NCBI GenBank assembly: GCA_003545625.1 | Contig: DODH01000077.1 | Coordinates: forward strand, 1 to 7,174 | Length of the DNA: 7,174 nucleotides | Source of the DNA: Nitrospina sp. | Lineage (GTDB): Bacteria; Nitrospinota; Nitrospinia; Nitrospinales; VA-1 | Direction of reading: 5' to 3' | Shown here: positions 1 to 5,753 of the stretch, piece by piece | Numbering within the stretch: position 1 is the first letter of the stretch | Layout of the letters: each line of letters starts with the position of its first letter | Notes under the pieces: generated by a model | Databases searched by the model: none | Told to the model about the DNA's origin: nothing | What the model saw: only the letters and a program-made list of their open reading frames with translations | Program-made: the position numbers and the translations under genes

Positions 1-2493
1 GACTCGCATTCGGGAGGGTCCAATGCCTACACGTCAGGAAACATGACCAATTATTTTTTCCAGGTATCACATAATGGATTTAATGAAGCTCTGGATCGCT
101 TCAGTGATTTTTTCAAGGCTCCCTTGTTCGATAAGACCTATGCGAAGAGAGAAGTCAAAGCCGTTAACAATGAACACGAAAAAAACAAGCTCCGTGATGG
201 ATGGCGTGGAAATTTTGTAGCAAACCTGATGTCTGAGCCCGGACATCCTGTTGGTAATTTTGGAACCGGCAACCAAAAAACCCTATCTGGGGACAATCGC
301 CCTGCGTTACTTGAATTTTATAAGCGTTATTATGCGGCTTCCAACATGAAGCTGGCCCTCATCTCCAGTATGCCGATGGAAATTCTTTCCGGCGTGGCAA
401 AAAAATATTTTTCGGATATATCGGATCGGCCCGTTAAGGTTCCCGCAATATCCCCTGAGTTCAGAAAACCGCTTAAGGGACAGTATCGATTGCTGAAAAT
501 AAAAACTATTAAGGATGTACGTTCTTTGGAAATCGATTTTCCCACCATACGCCTTAAGGACCATCAGGCCAGCAAGCCGGCTTCCATTGTAGGCTCTGTG
601 CTGGGGCATGAGGGCAAAGGTTCCCTGCTCTCCAAATTAAAGGAAGAGGGGCTGGTTTTAGGCCTCAGCGCGGGAGGGGGAAGCAGTCACCCGGATATCA
701 ATTCATTCGGTATAAATATTTCCCTGACCGTGAAAGGGCTAAAAGAATATGAGCGGATTCTTGAGCTGGTTTTTGCCTATATTCAGATGATCCGGGAGCA
801 TGGGTTTCAGGAATACACTTTCAAAGAAACCCAGGCTATGGCCCAGATCAACTTCGACTGGAAAAATCCGAATGAGGGCATGGGGTTTGTCGCAGGTAAA
901 GCGTCATTACTGCAGGAATATAAACTGGAAGTGGTAGAAACGCTGCCTTTCCTTTATACAGAATATGAACCTTTAGCCTATAAAGCGGTTTTGGATACAT
1001 TGACTCCTGAAAACGCAATGGTAGTTTTGAGCTACAATTCCGCCGCAACCAATAGCAAAGTACCGTACTACGATGCCGAATATTCCTTGCAGAAAATAGG
1101 GGAAAAGGCTTTCAAAAAATTATCTCATCCGATGAAGGTGAAAGGTACTTTTTACCCGGAGAAAAATGACTTCATTCCTTATAACCTGAAATTAGTGGAG
1201 GAATATCCGCATCTGGTGAAGGATGACGATCTGGCAAAAGTCTGGTTTAAATATGACCATCGTTTCAAACAGCCAAAAATATCTTTGACCTTCAGAATTG
1301 AAACTGCAAAAGTTTATCGCAGCCCTAAAAACCTGGAACTGGCAAAATTATATGAAGCCATGATGCAGGAAGGATTAAATGAACTGGTGTATCCCATTCA
1401 AATGGCGGGACTGTCTTATGGCCTATCCATACAAAAAAAAGGAGTGCTCCTGAGTCTTGGCGGCTATTCAGAGCGCATTGGCGATTTGATCAAACTGGTG
1501 ACAAAAAATCTAAAAGAAGTGAAAGTGGATGAACAGAAATTCGCTAATATTAAAGAAGCCATGATACGCGGATTGAAAAACCGTAAACTAGGCCAGGCCT
1601 ATTCACGCGGAGGCTATTACAACTGGTTGATGCTCCTCAAGGATCAGTATACGGATGAGGAAAAACTATCAGCACTGACCCCGATCACTTTGAATGATGT
1701 CAAGGCTTATGCCAAAACACTTTATGACAAAGTGTATATTACCGGAATGATTCATGGTAATTGGTCTGATAAAGAAGCATTGGAAAGCGTGGACATCCTG
1801 CTATCTGCTTTGGGCGGTAAACCGCTTCCTGAAAACGAGCGATTCGAGCAGGTGGTGGAGGTTATGTCTCAAGGAGAGCGGTTCCGGTTTAGCCGAGAGG
1901 TCGAGGATAATAATAATTCGCTGGCCTATGCTATCCAGGTTGGCGAGAAAGATTTTTCTCTCCTGGCCAAAGCTTCGATAATAGCTTCTATTGTAGAAAG
2001 CGATTTTTATACTCAAATGCGCACCAACCAGCAATTGGGATATATTGTATGGAGTTTTAACCAGCGCATTGAAGATAGAATCTTTTTCCGGCTGGTGATT
2101 CAGTCTTCTACCCACGGTCCTTTTGAATTGAGCAAACGGGTCAATGTTTGGATGGGAAGTACTGAAAAGCTTTTCTCCAAATTGACCGACCAGGAGTTTG
2201 AAAGGCATCGGCAAAGTTTGATCGTTGCGCTGGAAAAGGAGGGCGATAGTATCGGTGCGATTGCGGGAGACCTTTATTCGCTTGCCACGGATGAAAAGGG
2301 AGACTTCCGTTTTAAAAAGAAGATGATCTTAGCGGTGAAAAACCTCAAAAAAGAAGATGTTGCCAAGACGGCAAAAAAAATATTCCGCGACGATGGCACT
2401 CCCCGGCTTGAAGTATTAATGCGAGCCAAGGGAAGTAAAGAAAAAGTACCGGCAGGGGTCATTACAGAGGTCAGTCAATTCCACCACCACTAG
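1..2493 (+). CDS. M16 family zinc metalloprotease, pitrilysin/insulysin type (5' partial)
   Basis: This is a zinc endopeptidase that degrades peptides inside an enclosed chamber, as insulysin (IDE) and E. coli protease III do. The frame is open from base 1, so the Met at 43 is internal. The first residues, HSGGSNAYTSG, match the segment about 20-24 residues after the HxxEH zinc motif of IDE, so that motif and perhaps 130 residues lie off the left edge. Counting from base 1, E51 and E58 (in REV and NEHEKN) match the catalytic-support Glu and third zinc ligand (IDE E182 and E189). The second M16 domain begins near residue 100, the middle domain near 285 and the last near 590. R674 and Y681, in MRTNQQLGYIV, match IDE R824 and Y831, which contact substrate in the C-terminal half. 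The 830 residues seen plus the missing part suit a protein of about 950 residues. A periplasmic location is typical of bacterial members, but the signal region is not visible. Confidence 0.95.
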   Translation, partial: DSHSGGSNAYTSGNMTNYFFQVSHNGFNEALDRFSDFFKAPLFDKTYAKREVKAVNNEHEKNKLRDGWRGNFVANLMSEPGHPVGNFGTGNQKTLSGDNRPALLEFYKRYYAASNMKLALISSMPMEILSGVAKKYFSDISDRPVKVPAISPEFRKPLKGQYRLLKIKTIKDVRSLEIDFPTIRLKDHQASKPASIVGSVLGHEGKGSLLSKLKEEGLVLGLSAGGGSSHPDINSFGINISLTVKGLKEYERILELVFAYIQMIREHGFQEYTFKETQAMAQINFDWKNPNEGMGFVAGKASLLQEYKLEVVETLPFLYTEYEPLAYKAVLDTLTPENAMVVLSYNSAATNSKVPYYDAEYSLQKIGEKAFKKLSHPMKVKGTFYPEKNDFIPYNLKLVEEYPHLVKDDDLAKVWFKYDHRFKQPKISLTFRIETAKVYRSPKNLELAKLYEAMMQEGLNELVYPIQMAGLSYGLSIQKKGVLLSLGGYSERIGDLIKLVTKNLKEVKVDEQKFANIKEAMIRGLKNRKLGQAYSRGGYYNWLMLLKDQYTDEEKLSALTPITLNDVKAYAKTLYDKVYITGMIHGNWSDKEALESVDILLSALGGKPLPENERFEQVVEVMSQGERFRFSREVEDNNNSLAYAIQVGEKDFSLLAKASIIASIVESDFYTQMRTNQQLGYIVWSFNQRIEDRIFFRLVIQSSTHGPFELSKRVNVWMGSTEKLFSKLTDQEFERHRQSLIVALEKEGDSIGAIAGDLYSLATDEKGDFRFKKKMILAVKNLKKEDVAKTAKKIFRDDGTPRLEVLMRAKGSKEKVPAGVITEVSQFHHH

Positions 2494-2499
2494 GCGTGG

Positions 2500-2563
2500 C
2501 CAGCGAGCCGCCGGTAGCAATTTGCGATAGCTCTATCAGGTGAGCAAAAGGTTATCTCTTTGT
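2500..2563 (+). repeat. Hairpin-bearing intergenic repeat, copy A
   Basis: This intergenic element starts 6 bases after the protease stop codon and ends 20 bases before the kinase start. It shares a 13-base identical core (gcgagccgccggt, 2503-2515) with copy B at 5191-5203. It also shares a second identical block, ctctttgt (2556-2563), with 5237-5244. The blocks are 53 bases apart here and 46 in copy B, with a weaker match between them (ctc..tca.g..gag). The core folds as an imperfect hairpin: 2500-2505 pairs with 2509-2514 around the loop agc, with one A-C mismatch at 2502/2512. No T-run follows, so a standard intrinsic terminator is unlikely. Function is unknown; a dispersed REP-like element is my inference from two copies. 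Confidence 0.5.
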
Positions 2564-2583
2564 GATCTACCTAGATTAAAAAT

Positions 2584-4122
2584 ATGAAATTCGGAGCTAT
2601 TTTTAAAAGAGGGGCTAATCTTCTCAAGCTAGGGGTTGCCGCAAGAAAGTTGCGTAAGTCCACTACAGAAGACCAGTACCATTGGGCGCAGAATTACCTC
2701 TTCGAACTGCTGGGCCAGTCAAGAGGACTGCCCACCAAAATCGGCCAGTTCATAACGATGGACTCCGACGATCAGACTCTTAGGGAAACTCTCAACAATT
2801 CTTTAGAACCCATGCCTTTTGAAGAGGTTGTGGAGCTGATTGAAAAAGCCTATGGCAAACCCTGGGACACGGTCTTTAAAAAACTGGAAAAATCCTGTAA
2901 GCCCGCATCGCTGGGCCAGGTGCATTTTGGCAAACTTAAGGATGGCACAGAAGTCGCGGTGAAGGTTCAGTATCCTGACATCGCAAGCACGGTGGAAGCG
3001 GAGATGGACCTCATGGGCTGGTTACCCAAAGTGGGGCCGGTGGCTAAATGGGGATTCAAGATGGATGGCTACTGTGACGCCTTCTGGCATAATTTCAGCG
3101 AAGAACTGGACTATCGCATTGAGGCGAAGCATCAGGAAAACTATTGCCAGAAAATTCCTCCGCTGGAACGCATTGTGGTTCCCGAAGTCATCAGCGATTT
3201 GACCCAGCCCACCGTACTGGTGCAAAAAAGGGAAGAAGGGTTCAGCCTGGATAAAGCCGAAACCATGATGCCAGCGCAGAAGCAGGCTATGGGCCGGTTA
3301 CTGCTTCAGCATTATTTGCATATGTTGTTTCGGCACGGATTTGTCCATGCCGATCCGCAACCGGCGAACTTTTCTTTCCGACAATATAAAAAAGATTATT
3401 TCCAATTAATTATTTACGATTTTGGCAGCGTTCTGGAGATTCCGGATGATGTCCGGCTGGCACTTTTGAGAATTATTCTGGCTCTACGTGATCGGGAGAA
3501 TCTGGACCCGGTGACCTGCCTTTCGGCTCTGGGTTTTGATCCGGAAAAACTAAAAGACCTGCGCCCGACTCTCCCGGCCTTGATGTCCGTTTTGTTCGAG
3601 CCTTTTTTGGTCGAAGCTCCTTACGATGTTAAGGACTGGAGAATGAGTGAACGCTTTGACCAGATAGTGGGAGAAATGAAATGGTGGTTTCGCTCTGCCG
3701 CGCCTCCCAAACTGATATTCCTGATGCGGACTTTGCATGGCTTGACCAGCATGTTGCGACGGCTGGATGTTCCGCTTCCCTGGCAGTTCATTATGGATAA
3801 AATGCTGTCTGATATTTACCCACAGGCGAGGGCATTGACCCTGCCGGAAGTAGACTCCAAAGGTCCGGCGTTTGACTCCATAGCCCGTTACTTGAAAGTA
3901 CATGTGGTGAAACCCAACGGCAATAAAGTCAGCCTCACCATGCCGGGCCGATGCACCGATGACATCGAATCGATCATGGACGAACCCGTTAAAGAATCCA
4001 TCCAACGACAAAATATCGACTTGCAATCCATTCAAGACAAAGCCCGGAAATCAGGTTTTGTCCCTCAGGTCCTGTTTGAACTTCACGATGAAGAACGCGA
4101 TATGAAAGTCTGGTTAGAGTAG
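2584..4122 (+). CDS. ABC1/UbiB (AarF) family atypical protein kinase-like protein with extra C-terminal module
   Basis: This belongs to the ABC1/ADCK/UbiB family of atypical kinase-fold ATPases. Its best known members support ubiquinone or other isoprenoid lipid metabolism; the substrate here cannot be told. Visible family marks, in order: KIGQ at 52-55 (the KxGQ motif that occludes the active site), PASLGQVH at 107-114 (the A-rich loop that replaces the glycine loop), VKVQYP at 126-131 with K127 as the ATP-site lysine, HADPQPANF at 255-263 with D257 and N262 of the catalytic loop, and DFGS at 279-282 as the metal site. All key residues are present, so it should be active. No transmembrane segment is evident. 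Residues from about 436 to 512 form a separate small module, rich in beta-type segments and ending VWLE, beyond the usual kinase domain. The ATG at 2584 is the first standard start after an in-frame TAG at 2572, although no clear Shine-Dalgarno precedes it. The gene ends in tandem stops, TAG then TAA. Confidence 0.9.
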   Translation: MKFGAIFKRGANLLKLGVAARKLRKSTTEDQYHWAQNYLFELLGQSRGLPTKIGQFITMDSDDQTLRETLNNSLEPMPFEEVVELIEKAYGKPWDTVFKKLEKSCKPASLGQVHFGKLKDGTEVAVKVQYPDIASTVEAEMDLMGWLPKVGPVAKWGFKMDGYCDAFWHNFSEELDYRIEAKHQENYCQKIPPLERIVVPEVISDLTQPTVLVQKREEGFSLDKAETMMPAQKQAMGRLLLQHYLHMLFRHGFVHADPQPANFSFRQYKKDYFQLIIYDFGSVLEIPDDVRLALLRIILALRDRENLDPVTCLSALGFDPEKLKDLRPTLPALMSVLFEPFLVEAPYDVKDWRMSERFDQIVGEMKWWFRSAAPPKLIFLMRTLHGLTSMLRRLDVPLPWQFIMDKMLSDIYPQARALTLPEVDSKGPAFDSIARYLKVHVVKPNGNKVSLTMPGRCTDDIESIMDEPVKESIQRQNIDLQSIQDKARKSGFVPQVLFELHDEERDMKVWLE

Positions 4123-4217
4123 TAACCACCGATATACCCCTGATTCCATTTCCTCCGGGCGAGGCTCAGATTGACTTTTCACGCCTGCTGTGTGACTTTA
4201 GTGACATTACCTAATAC

Positions 4218-4222
4218 AGGGG
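4218..4222 (+). promoter_or_regulatory. Ribosome binding site that sets a TTG start
   Basis: AGGGG lies 9 bases before TTG at 4232. It is the only good Shine-Dalgarno in the frame that leads into the first receiver motif (VVVIDDSP). An in-frame TGA at 4202 rules out a much longer start, and no ATG or GTG is available in this frame before the motif. Confidence 0.55.
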
Positions 4223-4231
4223 AATATTGTT

Positions 4232-4372
4232 TTGGATTCTGAATATAAAACAAAACGAGTTGTAGTGATTGACGATTCTCCAGTCGTCCGTGAAGTCATT
4301 ATAAGTAATCTAAAAAAATCGGATTTGAAGAGGATAATATTTTCGAGGCAGAGGATGGATCGGGTGGAGTGA
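4232..4372 (+). CDS. Fragment 1: start of the first receiver domain (zero-frame product)
   Basis: Without a frame change, translation from the TTG gives 46 residues. The first 29 are genuine receiver sequence: beta-1, the acidic pair in VVIDDSP, and helix 1. The remaining 17 are out-of-frame and end at TGA 4370-4372. That stop overlaps a GTG at 4369-4371, so re-initiation on the next fragment is possible in principle. The fragment alone lacks the phosphoacceptor Asp and cannot fold as a receiver. Confidence 0.4.
   Translation: MDSEYKTKRVVVIDDSPVVREVIISNLKKSDLKRIIFSRQRMDRVE
4312..4318 (+). other. First -1 slippery heptamer (A AAA AAA) at a frame change
   Basis: Seven A in the zero-frame phase CT[A AAA AAA] TCG fit the X XXY YYZ pattern. 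Slipping back one base makes the next codon ATC and continues the receiver (I-G-F-E-E-D). Not slipping gives 17 unrelated residues and a stop. I see no obvious stimulatory hairpin downstream or Shine-Dalgarno-like element close upstream. A single missing A (eight reduced to seven) would look the same. Confidence 0.45.
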
Positions 4373-4785
4373 ATTTGCTACGGTCCGAGAAGATCGACCT
4401 GATTATTTCCGATTGGAATATGCCGAAAATGGACGGTCTGGAACTGTTGCGAACGATAAAAGATTACCCGGAATTAGCAACCATTCCTTTCATAATGATA
4501 ACTTCGGAGTCTGAAAAAGATAAGGTGGACGAGGCATTTAAAGCCGGCGTTAACCAGTATATATGCAAGCCTTTCAAACCCAGTTATTTTAAAGAAAAAA
4601 TTCAGCAAACTTTAGGGAAGAATTTATATGGTTCTAAACAGGTGATGGTTGTGGATGATTCGCCGGTGATCCGTAAAATTGTTGAAAAGCTATTAAGGAT
4701 GCTGGGATTCGGCGGATTTAATTTTATAGGCGCCGACAATGGTGTGATTGCACTATCTCTTCTGGATGAAAAAAAGTGGATTTGA
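4369..4785 (+). CDS. Fragment 2: rest of receiver 1 and first half of receiver 2
   Basis: This 138-residue open frame carries the receiver 1 phosphoacceptor (IISDWNMPKMDG, Asp codon at 4411), its Thr and its Lys (CKPF). A short linker and the opening of receiver 2 (VMVVDDSPVIRKIV) follow. Receiver sequence in this frame extends upstream of the GTG at 4369, back to 4318 (GFEEDNIFEAEDG). The GTG is therefore probably not a true start, and the piece is a continuation of fragment 1. It ends at TGA 4783-4785, just past the A-run at 4769-4775, in the middle of receiver 2. Taken alone, neither receiver would be complete. Confidence 0.6.
   Translation: MNLLRSEKIDLIISDWNMPKMDGLELLRTIKDYPELATIPFIMITSESEKDKVDEAFKAGVNQYICKPFKPSYFKEKIQQTLGKNLYGSKQVMVVDDSPVIRKIVEKLLRMLGFGGFNFIGADNGVIALSLLDEKKWI
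4770..4776 (+). other. Second -1 slippery heptamer (A AAA AAG) at a frame change
   Basis: In phase GA[A AAA AAG] TGG, this is the same heptamer known from the programmed frameshift of E. coli dnaX. A -1 slip makes the next codon GTG and continues V-D-L-I-I-T-D. Not slipping gives W-I-stop at 4783. No dnaX-like Shine-Dalgarno or strong hairpin is evident by eye. A single missing A would look the same. Confidence 0.5.
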
Positions 4786-5099
4786 TCATCACCGATTTGC
4801 ACATGCCTGATATGGATGGAATTGAATTTGTTAGAGAGGTTAGGCTAAGTGAAAAAATTGACCTGATTCCAGTCTTGATGATCACCTCAGATTACAATAC
4901 AGACAAAATGTTGGAAGCCTATGATGCCGGTGTCGATGAGTTCAGGCAAAAGCCTTTTACGGCAGTCGACCTGGAGGAAAAAATAAAGTGCTTTTTAACC
5001 ATTAGGATTTTTTTTAAGCTTCCGGTAAATGAGATAGTCCTCACTTGCAGAGGTTTCCCGCCCCGTTTAAAGCAAACTGATGGAAGAACCCAATCCTAA
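4776..5099 (+). CDS. Fragment 3: second half of receiver 2
   Basis: This 107-residue frame continues receiver 2 directly from the end of fragment 2: VDLIITDLHMPDMDG with the phosphoacceptor Asp codon at 4794, MITSD, and QKPF. Receiver homology ends near LEEKIKCFL (codons to 4997), where receiver 1 also ends (KEKIQQTL). The last 33 or so residues look unlike a domain and overlap the next small frame. A further -1 change at 4991-4997 would give the short natural-looking end Asn-His-stop at 5003-5005. The GTG at 4776 is probably an internal Val, not a start. Confidence 0.55.
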   Translation: MDLIITDLHMPDMDGIEFVREVRLSEKIDLIPVLMITSDYNTDKMLEAYDAGVDEFRQKPFTAVDLEEKIKCFLTIRIFFKLPVNEIVLTCRGFPPRLKQTDGRTQS

Positions 5100-5187
5100 A
5101 AAATACAGAATTGAACTCATAACCATCATTGCGCTGATGATTATCGTGGCGGTATTCATTGTGGTGCAAGTGTTTCCGCAGTTGTGA
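5080..5187 (+). CDS. Possible small single-pass membrane protein, 35 residues
   Basis: This short frame starts at ATG 5080 and ends at TGA 5185-5187; an in-frame TAA at 5068 bars a longer start. The product has a charged N-terminus (MEEPNPKKYR). A run of about 20 hydrophobic residues (roughly 12-31, mostly I, V, L, A, F) follows, then a short tail ending FPQL. That is the pattern of a single-span inner-membrane miniprotein with the charged end probably in the cytoplasm. I do not recognise a family. No good Shine-Dalgarno is near; the closest purine stretch is about 26 bases upstream. The frame overlaps the doubtful tail of receiver fragment 3 by 20 bases. The last A of its stop codon is the first base of the hairpin in repeat copy B. 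Confidence 0.45.
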   Translation: MEEPNPKKYRIELITIIALMIIVAVFIVVQVFPQL

Positions 5188-5244
5188 CCGGCGAGCCGCC
5201 GGTGGCAGGTAGCAGGAACTCGTCAAGCCGAGATAACTCTTTGT
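5187..5244 (+). repeat. Hairpin-bearing intergenic repeat, copy B
   Basis: This copy has a perfect hairpin at its left end. The arms 5187-5193 (accggcg) and 5197-5203 (cgccggt) form 7 base pairs around the loop agc. It shares the 13-base core and the ctctttgt block with copy A. It lies directly after the stop of the small membrane frame and 55 bases before the YaiI-family start. No T-run follows the stem, so it is a poor intrinsic terminator. It could be a REP-like dispersed element or an RNA-stabilising hairpin. Confidence 0.5.
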
Positions 5245-5299
5245 CCACCAGCGAAAGCGACGGCACACTGGTCCCACGTCTAGTGAGTGGAATGTAAAA

Positions 5300-5743
5300 A
5301 TGAAAATATGGGTGGATGCAGATGCTTGCCCCAGGCCGATCAAAGAAATTTTGTACCGTGTGGCGGACAGGACAGAAATACCGGTGATATTGGTTACTAA
5401 TCAGGGGTTACGCATACCGGATTCGGCTTATATTAATTTGATCCAGGTGGGGCAGGGGGCAGATGTTGCCGATGACGAGATTGCCAATAAATGCGAAGCT
5501 GGGGATTTAATCATCACAGCAGACATTCCGCTCGCCGCCCGTGTTGTGGAAAAGGGGGCGTTGGCTCTCGATCCGCGTGGAAAGGTTTATGATAAAAACA
5601 ATATCGGGCAGATATTGGATATGCGTAACTTCATGGACAACTTACGCGGTAGCGGTGTAGAAACCGGCGGCCCCGCTGGTTTTGGCCAGAAAGAACGGTT
5701 CAAGTTTGCAAACGAACTGGATAGATTTTTAGGGCAAAGATAA
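5300..5743 (+). CDS. yaiI: UPF0178 (YaiI/YqxD, DUF188) family PIN-like protein
   Basis: This is a small cytosolic protein of the widespread UPF0178 family, which has a PIN-like fold and is suspected of nuclease activity; no firm function is known. Family marks: MKIWVDADACPRPIK at the N-terminus with D6 and D8 as likely metal ligands, TNQ at 33-35, GADVADDEI at 53-61, the TADIPLA segment at 73-79, and TGGPAGF at 122-128. A final amphipathic stretch (KERFKFANELDRFL) is also usual for the family. The length of 147 residues is typical, so the gene looks intact. The ATG at 5300 follows GAGTGG at 5285-5290 with 9 bases of spacing, and MKIWVDADACP is the usual start of the family, so the start is well supported. 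It converges on the aldolase gene with 10 bases between the stops. Confidence 0.93.
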   Translation: MKIWVDADACPRPIKEILYRVADRTEIPVILVTNQGLRIPDSAYINLIQVGQGADVADDEIANKCEAGDLIITADIPLAARVVEKGALALDPRGKVYDKNNIGQILDMRNFMDNLRGSGVETGGPAGFGQKERFKFANELDRFLGQR

Positions 5744-5753
5744 TGCCGGGTGA

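Larger units (their letters stand above)
4232..5099 (+). pseudogene. Tandem two-receiver (CheY-like) response regulator interrupted by two -1 frame changes
   Basis: Read across both frame changes, this encodes two phosphoacceptor receiver domains and no output domain. It would act in a two-component or chemotaxis-type relay, taking phosphate from a histidine kinase that is not in the window. Numbering the joined product from the TTG: receiver 1 has D14/D15, phosphoacceptor D61 (ISDWNMPKMDG), T91 and K113 (CKPF). Receiver 2 has D142/D143, D189 (ITDLHMPDMDG), T219 and K241 (QKPF). All catalytic residues of both domains are present. The frame moves by -1 after codon 29 at a run of seven A (4312-4318) and again after codon 182 at another (4770-4776). 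The joined product is 289 residues, or 258 if a third -1 change near 4997 gives the stop at 5003-5005. The label pseudogene is provisional: one base missing from each A-run through decay or misreading, or real programmed frameshifting or slippage, all fit. Decay, if real, must be recent. Confidence 0.65.

Noticed and set aside
1589..1601. Palindrome taggcc-a-ggccta in the protease gene
   Set aside because: It is short and fully inside a conserved coding segment, with no second copy seen.
2482..2493. Three histidines at the protease C-terminus, resembling a purification tag
   Set aside because: There are only three, the surrounding sequence is native, and no vector sequence follows.
2712..2733. 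Inverted repeat gggccagtc/gactgccc early in the ABC1 kinase gene
   Set aside because: It lies within well-conserved coding sequence just before the KxGQ motif and needs a bulged base, so chance is enough.
4171..4199. TTGACT at 4171-4176 as a -35 box for the receiver gene
   Set aside because: The hexamer 17 bases downstream is GACTTT, a poor -10 match, and no other spacing gives a better one.
5008..5015. Run of eight T as part of a terminator after the receiver gene
   Set aside because: No GC-rich stem precedes it, so the run alone is not evidence of termination.
5664..5684. accggcggc near the end of the YaiI gene as a third copy of the repeat core
   Set aside because: It matches only part of the inverted core, encodes the conserved TGGPAG motif of the family, and lacks the second block.
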